Below, one piece after another: positions 56,378-64,000 of a stretch of 64,000 bases of DNA. Under the pieces are notes generated by a model. That model saw only the letters and a program-made list of their open reading frames with translations, ran no database searches and had not been told where the DNA came from. The DNA comes from Citrus sinensis (taxonomy: Eukaryota > Streptophyta > Magnoliopsida > Sapindales > Rutaceae). The stretch is taken from positions 32,145,001 through 32,209,000 of the forward strand of contig NC_068564.1 of assembly GCF_022201045.2 (NCBI RefSeq), in the 5' to 3' direction. Position numbers and translations under genes: made by a program. The first letter of the stretch is position 1; every line of letters begins with the position of its first letter.

Positions 56378-57536
56378 CTTCTTCGGGCACTGTTTCAAGA
56401 AACAAGATAGTTAAAAGAGAGAGGCGACACTTAAGACCGAGATAGCAAAAGAGTAATAATTAATTATTTTAGTTCTCAAGGCAATGGAAACCGTTCAAGT
56501 AAAGGACAAAAGGAGTTAGCCTAGGTGTTTGTGAAGTGCTGTATGGTTTGTTAAGGGATTAGGGAAGATCAAAGCTCGAAAGAGAAGAGGATTTGTATAA
56601 GGAAAGTGGAGTGTTTACAGCTTTGGTTTCATCACCACCCTTTCTACTCTCCGCTCGATAACTTTCTTTGAGAAAAGTTTTAGGTGAGATCATCCCGCGT
56701 GTCAACTTGAGACTATCTTATTATTAAATCACTCTAATACAAATACATTTTGTGTATGCACGACAATAAGTATTAGTATGTTACTGTATGATCATATGAT
56801 CATATAATGGTGTGATGAGAACAGAATCACCTCAGACTTGTTCTTTTATTGGTTGAGATATGCTTATAGGACCCACCAACCAAATGGTGCCAACATAAGA
56901 CTGATGCTTACCTGGTTGAAGACATCACTGGAACCGCTTGAATTGAATACAAGGGATGAATCTTTGTCCATTCTCGGTGCTTGAATATTTATTTAATATG
57001 GTTGAACGTGGACGTGGCGTCTCTACTCTCACAGCCTCCTTTGCATGCATGTGAAATTGTCTTCATTGGCTTTCAGATGCCACGTTGAATTGCATAGTGT
57101 ACCATTTGGTATCAATAGGACAAACCCAGTAACTTCAATGAAGCAACTTTCTAGCCCTTTAGCTGTTTAGCATGATTTTGTCTCCAAATCGAATCAAAGG
57201 GAATCCATCCAACGGAGACATCCACAAAGCAAGATACTATCACTATGATTACTTTATTAATCAACTAGGTACCGAACAGCCAAAAAAACAACGCCTGTGG
57301 ATATTGTTATCCTGGAACCTATTAACCATCAACAACCTTGTAGTATATACTAGTCTTCATGAGACTTCAATTCCATCAAGGAGACTTATGAAGAAGACCA
57401 CTGTGAATTGGCAGGTCTGGATTCTATCCAGTCATCTTCAACAATCCCAAGGAAACGCCCGGTCAAAAAGTCACTTTAGTAGCAACAGTTTTAAGCAAAT
57501 TATTTTCAGCTCTAGGTTCTGCATACTACAACCACA
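56378..57536. other. Upstream region of the RbcS gene
   Basis: Leader and promoter region of RbcS (minus strand). G-box-like sites and an RY repeat lie 640-710 bp before the start codon. No canonical I-box (GATAAG) was seen. No clear TATA box close to the ATG. No other gene. Confidence 0.45.
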
Positions 57537-58600
57537 TCAAATCTGGCAAGCAGCTTGCCATGCGTCTATCTGCCCATCAATGTAATACCAAAGATTTTGA
57601 GGTTGTATGCCCATCAATGTAACACCAAATATTTTGATTTTGCCATACGCAGTAAGAACCCCAACAAAAGTCACAGCATTTGGTCTAGGCCCCCTCTTTT
57701 CAATCGACATGAAAAGCTCAACGCCCATTCCATTCTTCCCGTTCTTAGCCAGCCCTAATATCATTGCACTCTAAGTCGTTGCATCTCTAGGTGGCATCAT
57801 GTTAAATATTTCTTCACTCGCATTTTGCATAGAGATCAATCAACCCAGTACTACCATTTCATTCTTCCCGTTCTTAGCCAGCCCTAATATCATTGCACTC
57901 TAAGTCGTTGCATCTCTAGGTGGCATCATGTTAAATATTTCTTCACTCGCATTTTGCATAGAGATCAATCAACCCAGTACTACCATTTCATTAATGATGC
58001 ACCAATTTCCCTTCGTCAAATGCACCTATTACAGCACAAGCATTAGAAAAGGGGCCCATTAATCATCACATTTTCCAAACTCCTCAACTCGTGAAACAAC
58101 TCAATTGACTCATTAAAACAGTAATTTTTAACACGACCAGATACCATTGCACTACAAGAAACATCGTTTCTCTCCGACATTTAATCAAACAGCTCTCGCG
58201 CTTCAAAAAGCAGACAACTAGTACAATACTCAAAAATTATAATAGCCCAACAAACCGCATTTTTATTCAAACTTTGTTCAAAAACTTTATTTGCAATATA
58301 CATTAAACCATACTTTGAGTACATACCTACAAGCGAACCAGTAACATAAAAATCACAAACATGTCCATATTGAACTAGATGACCATAAACATAATCGAGC
58401 AAAGATAAAGAGACACATGCTATCAGCAAAACTGTGAAAGTACGTGCATTTAGTTCGATACCAAGACTTCTCATGTTAGTGTAGGTTAAGACTTAAGATA
58501 CCCATTTCAGGTTTCAAGTTTTGCAAGAAACCCATTATCATGGTATCGTGATCAAAGATATTGGGTGTTAAAATTTGATCGAATATGGACTCTTCCTGCT
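57537..58600 (-). pseudogene. PPR protein pseudogene (PLS/E type)
   Basis: Minus-strand remnants of a mitochondrial/plastid editing-type PPR gene. At about 58480-58600 reads NIFDHDTMIMGFLQN; then MRSLGIELNARTFTVLLIAC, YVTGSLVGMYSKYGLMYIAN, and further down MILGLAKNGKNGMGVELFMS followed by RPNAVTFVGVLTAYG. Several stops and frameshifts separate the pieces, and much of the array and the whole E/DYW end are missing. A 129-bp tandem duplication (57731-57988) lies inside it. Confidence 0.8.
57731..57988. repeat. 129-bp tandem duplication inside the PPR pseudogene
   Basis: The sequence beginning cattcttcccgttcttagcc at 57731 starts again at 57860, and the two copies look identical over almost the full length. 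The period is exactly 43 codons. Confidence 0.9.
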
Positions 58601-59577
58601 GCAAGTCACCGTGTGGTACACGGTAGTGCACAAAAAGCTAAGATTTTGCGGCTCGTGGATGCGAAACGAGAGAGACCATTTGTGATTGTGTGAGCATGAA
58701 TTTGCTTTAGTTCGTTCATGCTTCTGCATCTTTACAGTAGAACAATAATTGGAGGATTGTCAAGAATTTGCTCATCAGGCGCAAGCTGGAACAGTTAATG
58801 GTGTTGCCTGAGCCAAAGCCCTAGCCTTGGTTCCACGCTTATAGACGCTACTGGCATACAATTTCTGTTTTTTATTTTTTATAATCTACGATAATTATTT
58901 CCTTGTCTAAATAGATTTGTTATGACGCAGTTCGGAAATTTAACTTGGATAAGCACACCGACGGTGAAGTACTTTTCAACAAAGCTTTCGCACTCTAATA
59001 AGTTGACCTACTTATAGAAACAACCTGAAAATCTAAAAGAAAATGAAGCTTCGCCTGATTCAATCAATAAGAAAAGCCTCTACTGATAATGGCTTGGCAT
59101 TGACCATTGATGAAAAAGATGGCAATGAATGTACTTACAGTCTAATATATATACACATGCCTAAAAAATCGAGTTCGGTCCAAGAAGAAATAAGTACTTC
59201 GTCAATTTGACCCCGTAGGATTTGAATATTCCTACCACTATTGAATTTGTCAAAAATATTCACATATTGCATTGACCTACCGAGCTTAGCATCAAAAGGA
59301 ATAAAAAAACTGAGGAGTCGTCAGCGATTCCAATTTCGCAATTGGAACTTATAAATGAATAGGACTGAACTCTTGTATTGTAGGCGGAAATAAATTCTAA
59401 CATTCTTACATCATCACAAGAATGGCAGTGCTAATGATAAAAGTAAATTATAATGATGATGATGATGATGAAGATGATAGTTAATGTTAAGGGATCTAAA
59501 GAATTATGCCATGCAAACCCTAACTGGGTTATGCTTAGAATTCATTGGATGATATGGCAGGACCTGGGACAGAACAA
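58601..59577. other. Intergenic, 3' of the VIN3-like gene
   Basis: No gene. An (ATG/ATGA) trinucleotide run lies at about 59452-59476. The VIN3-like 3' UTR (minus) probably covers about 59400-59577. Confidence 0.45.
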
Positions 59578-62500
59578 TCAATGCCAGAGTTTCATGCAGA
59601 ACCCAGCCGGCACAACTGATGATCTCCTGCTAGAGATACAATCTGAAAAGGTATCCATAAGCTGCTCTGCAAGCGATGCCGGATCTTCAACAAATGTATC
59701 GACAAAAACCTTCACAATCCTAACCTCTTGTGGGGTTGCTCGTAAGCTGTACCAAGTCAAGAATTTCTGCCGAAAGTTCCTCTCAATATGTCCCTCACAC
59801 TCTAGCCATCTGATGACCTTCACACAATGCTCAAAATCCATATCCGAAAGGCCGTTTGCTGTGCAATCCTCATCCCGACTTTCGCTGCTTCTCTTCTTTG
59901 ACGTGCTACCATCTTGAGGCTCATCTCGATTTCCAGTACCATTTTCCATATCCTTACTGTTCAATTTGGATCTCCCATTCCTTGCTTGAGCATCTTTAAG
60001 TATTTCTATTTTGCATGGAGTAATGGGCAATCCAGCTTCCAAGCTTCTCATATATGGCACACATTCCATGCCAGTTGGCACTGGGGTATCTACCCCATTA
60101 TCAGTGCTCATCTCCTCAATGATTCGGCCCTCTGGCGGGTGCTTGCTCTCAAGCTTCTGGACATGAGAATCAGGCATGGAGCCATCTATGTTATTGGCAC
60201 GCTCCTCGTCTAACAAGGAAACCGCATCCGCTGGGGTTGTTCCTCGGCCCAGAACAGTGCAGTCAATAGCATCATCACATAAATTAGTGGAAGCTATTTT
60301 ATCAGTCTCCTTGCTGTATGTATAATAATTGTTAACATGAGCATCATTTGGGTCCCTGTCTGGAGTGACATTATTGGTCTCATCTTCCACTGAAGATGGA
60401 TTAGAAAGGCTGCTACAGTTTGTTGCTGGGCTTTGACTTCGTTCTATTACTGAGCAGTTTGTCACTTCATCCCTGCTACTGCCCGTTGAGAACCAAATTT
60501 CACACCTTCCCAACTCTGTCGTACCATTAGAGGAAACAACTTTGAACTGATACTCAGTAGCCGGACAAAGTCCCGTTACAACAAACCTAGTATTAGGTGC
60601 AAAGAGAGTACAAGTAGGTCTAGCTGGAAAACCCTCATGGGCCCTCCGATGCCATAAAGTGTAACTAATAATATTCCCGGGAGAAGGATCTTCAGAACCC
60701 AACACCACAGTAAGGGATGTTGCGCGAACATCTTCAAACTTAACCATGTTGGGAACAATCACATTTGATCCTGCGAAAACAGAGGTCTTCAAGATCATCA
60801 TTTGACAAAAAAGAAAGTGATAATTAAAGACTATTCTGTTAGCAGCAGCAACTTCATGGCTTCTCCATCATTGCACAATTAAGCAGAGCTACACACAAAA
60901 CAAGGATCAATAACTAACACTCCAGCTTTTGATATGATTATACCTGTGGTCATGGTTGTCACAAAGAACCCCTTTATCCAGGCTCAGAGGAAGAACAATG
61001 ATGGTGATTTTGGTGCGATTATAATAAGCAATAAAGATTACCTTGTACTGAAGGATTGGGCAAGATGGTGTTGGAAATCATTTTGTCCAATGACTCCACA
61101 GCACAAGCACAGAGTTTCTGAACTTCTGGTCCTGAAGAAAGTCTGTTGACTATACCCCTTCCCATCTTTACTGGTAAACCAGTTAATGGACCCACTTCAT
61201 CTTCAAGCATTTTAACAGCATCATCCACAATCTTGGAGAGATTTTTGTACTTTTCAGTCGCATTTACAAGTTTTTGGCCCAATGAGAGACGATAACACAG
61301 TATATCAACTCGTCTGGTATTCTTTGCCACCACCAATTGTTTTTTCCAGCATCTAAATAAATTAAAGCACCAGCCAGATTAAATATTTGAGACTGAGGAG
61401 TTGAAAAAGAAATAGAATAAAGGAGGTATAATAGAAAAGAAACAGGCAACTACAAGAAACTACAAACTAGCGAATGCAACAACATATAATTATCATCGTT
61501 GCAACTTGTCCCTTTTTTTTTTTCTTAATTTCTTTTCCAGGTTCCACATACTCAAAGTTCTGAATCTTCAAATGAATTATTTGTACGTAAATAGTGCCAG
61601 CAGTAAGTACCATAATGTACTTTGATAAATATCAATTATTCATAATCACAAAAGGATCACACAGCATGAGAGAAAACCTTTGAACTAAGACAATCTATCA
61701 AAGAACAATAAGAAGAAATAGAGATAACATACAGAAACATTTACCCGAGTAAGTCATTCACTTTTCTACATGAAATACAATAGAAGCTCCCATCAAGTCC
61801 AGAATAGCATCTGTCTTTTCCAATGCCAGATCTTTCATTTTTCAATGCACACTCCAGATGACATGACATACCACAGGAATCACCTCCAAATGGAGGCTCT
61901 GAGCTGCAAGTTAACCACAGACTAGGATCCTTGTTGTCATCATACTTACGACAGATGCAGCATGAACATCTCTTGCAAAACACATCTTCTTTTCTTAAGG
62001 TAGCTCTACAAGCTGAATTTTTGCAATATATAGCATTGACTAAATCACTGCCACTATTGTTCATCGCAGCATCAGTCACTGGAACAGGCAGTCGAGCAGG
62101 GTTATCATTTTTCCTCTGCCTCTTGGACGGTCTCTGGGAAGATGCTGGAGAAGACTGTGGCTCAATATCTGTTTTGGCCTCACGCTCCCCAGATTTCTTC
62201 TCAGATACAAGTTTCAGAAGATTTTCTATAATTTTTAACTTAGTCAAGCCAGTATATTTCCTTTCTTTTCCCAACTCTGCACAGAGGATCTGTAGAATCT
62301 CCTGACGAGTCCATGATCGCAGCGTCTCAGAGGCACTGTGCGATTGCTTAGATAATTGATACACTAGTTCTCTCTTTTCTTCCATACTCAACTTACTGCA
62401 TTTTGATGGGTCGAGTGCAACTCCTATAGCCATGGAAAGGGAAACCATATAGAAATAAGTAGAAGCTAGAACAACAAACATAACCTTGTCAAAAGTCCCC

Positions 62501-63811
62501 AGAACATTTTAAGAAAGAAAAAAGACATCGTGACTGATGACTAATAAGGAACAAACACACAATCAAATAATATGAAAGTTGGCATAAAATCCTCAAAATT
62601 CTAGATTTAACAAAATCGGTGCTTCTAATTTGACTCAGCAGGCAGTGAAAGTGAGATGATTTCATGTTTTCAAGCCCTGAGATAAGAGCTGAATATAGAT
62701 GGTTATAGGTGGTTAACATATGAGACCGGATATCGCTCCAGTCCAAGATGCTCGATAACACGTGTCACAATAATAATCCCATAGTGAAAACTAAGAAGGA
62801 AATTTTACTGAAAGGTTGAAAAACTCTATGAGGTTTCAGCATTATTTGTAGGAGACTATTTAAAACCTACTTGGAGGTTGACTCAAACACAAAAACTAAT
62901 AAAATAAGAATTATCATACTAAAACAAGGAAAATACAGTAAAATTCAAAGAATCCTAAACTTGTCCTGCATCATAAAATCTTTCCAATTAAATTGAGGTC
63001 TTTGACCTCATATACAATCGTAGGTGAGGATGCTTAACCAAATAAAAATGCATGTTGCATCCATGTTACATCAGCACCACCCAGTTACGATACTCATTTG
63101 AATGACTCACGCTAAATTACCCATTAATTCAACCAAAATAAATATCAAACAAAACTAATTCAACTTCAACTAAGACATGTAAGCTAAGGGTTGACTTGCA
63201 TAAACAAAGACATCCCAAGTTCATCCAATAATCTATAACTTTTACAGGCGGCCCCAATATAATTCATGAAAATGTCCACTCATTGTTGATTTGTGGGATT
63301 AACAAAACTACATTATAATAAAGGCTACTTCATTAATATGAATACGGTACAAATCCACATAATGCTGAAATAAAATATGCAGAAAATAGGCAACAGTAGA
63401 TCGTAAAGTCAAATTTATGCAGCTAACCATTACAAAAAATTTACCCACCAAAATATACTTTTACTATCAATCTTTAAAATGATAAATTGCATAAACACAT
63501 TAGGATCTGCAATTCAACATCAAACAACAAACAAAAATGTATTGCATGGAGCAACTGAACATTAAAAAGGGGGAAAGTTTTTAGTTAATACCCAAAAACA
63601 ACCAAAACATCAAGATCACAAGTAACATAACATTGCAACAATTTGACTATCATGCAGAATACAAACCCATAAAAAATTTAAGCTTTGTCCCTTCATCCCA
63701 TCAAACATCAAAAACCTAGATGAGTTTTAATTAAAGAAAATGATCTTTTTGACATAAATAAAATATTTTTTAAAAAAAAGTACGGCTACCCTCAAGAGAA
63801 GAAGAATCCAT
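59578..63811 (-). CDS. VIL2: VIN3-like protein (PHD - FNIII - VID)
   Basis: Four exons: 63790-63811, 61745-62423, 61042-61352 and 59578-60770, in phase, 734 residues (Arabidopsis VIL2/VEL1 about 714). The short first exon encodes MDSSSLE; the second starts [21 protein letters not shown] basic patch (PSKRQRKN) looks like a nuclear signal. The PHD-superfamily region spans residues about 140-234 with many Cys/His ([26 protein letters not shown]). The FNIII domain lies at about 340-435 (from [20 protein letters not shown]), and the VID domain at about 646-718 ([20 protein letters not shown]). The family associates with Polycomb complex PRC2 to silence FLC/flowering repressors; the VID domain polymerises. 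The first ATG is tentative because exon 1 is tiny, but it agrees with family starts. Confidence 0.93.
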
Positions 63812-64000
63812 AGACAAAGTTGCTGAATAATAACAACCGAGGCTAAGGCTGAGGCTGATGCTGAGGCAGAGGCTACCACATTACCATCAAAATCCAAACT
63901 TTTCATCAAATCCTGCAAGTAGAAACGAGACCCATTAAACCCAAAAAAAAAGGAACCCAAAAAGGAAGGAGAAAAGGAATAAAAGAATAGAATAAGAAAT
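63812..64000 (-). promoter_or_regulatory. 5' leader of the VIN3-like gene with upstream ATGs
   Basis: Upstream of the start codon (minus strand) lie ATGs at 63935 (nine codons, then stop) and 63906. The latter opens a frame overlapping the main start in a different phase. A TTTCTACTTGCAG sequence near 63919-63931 could be the acceptor of a leader intron. Confidence 0.4.

Noticed and set aside
56378-56398. Seven-codon N-terminal extension of RbcS
   Set aside because: It would need a TTG start; the ATG at 56377 matches normal RbcS transit peptides.

Overview
This is nuclear DNA from a flowering plant. The genes carry GT-AG introns, the intergenic DNA is AT-rich, and the proteins (tocopherol prenyltransferase, ZEITLUPE-type photoreceptor, Rubisco small subunit, VIN3-like PHD protein) are plant-specific. 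Protein similarity as I remember it points to a eudicot, perhaps a Citrus-like Sapindales genome; I cannot confirm the species. There are no prokaryotic features, and I saw no rRNA, tRNA or CRISPR locus.

Layout, left to right: (1) 1-5270, minus strand: homogentisate phytyltransferase VTE2, with its 3' exons off the window. (2) 6219-6871: a 5'-truncated LINE remnant with a perfect target-site duplication. (3) 9034-11508, plus: an intronless chloroplast PPR gene. (4) 12775-13393: a SINE-like insertion carrying an internal minisatellite. (5) 14728-19308, plus: ZTL/ADO1 blue-light F-box/Kelch photoreceptor, two exons. (6) 21720-23973, plus: a small proline-rich protein of unknown function. (7) 24878-31500: a hAT-like element and three decayed copies of an LRK10-like receptor kinase. 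(8) 32271-33049, minus: a WEB-family coiled-coil protein. (9) 34135-41053, plus: nucleolar WD-repeat protein WDR75/Utp17, 16 exons. (10) 45165-48224, minus: an RLCK-VI cytoplasmic kinase, seven exons. (11) 51806-52387, plus: the spliceosomal SNRNP27 homologue. (12) 55633-56377, minus: a divergent Rubisco small subunit, possibly of the 'T' type. (13) 57537-58600, minus: a PPR pseudogene. (14) 59578-63811, minus: a VIN3-like Polycomb-associated PHD/FNIII/VID protein.

For every multi-exon gene I joined exons by eye. Reading phase is kept across every junction, and the totals match family lengths: ZTL 616 aa, WDR75 818, RLCK 386, RbcS 172, VIN3-like 734, and the first 259 residues of VTE2.

The genes do not form a functional operon-like unit. 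The order VTE2 - PPR - ZTL/LKP2 - proline-rich protein - WDR75 - RLCK - VEL matches, as I remember it, the Arabidopsis block At2g18950 down to At2g18870. So this looks like a conserved ancestral gene block into which repeats, pseudogenes and a Rubisco small subunit gene have been placed. I found no convincing wholly new system. The items most worth following are the divergent RbcS, the SINE family sharing a Pol III-like head, the ZTL intron that splits the photoactive cysteine codon, and the proline-rich unknown.
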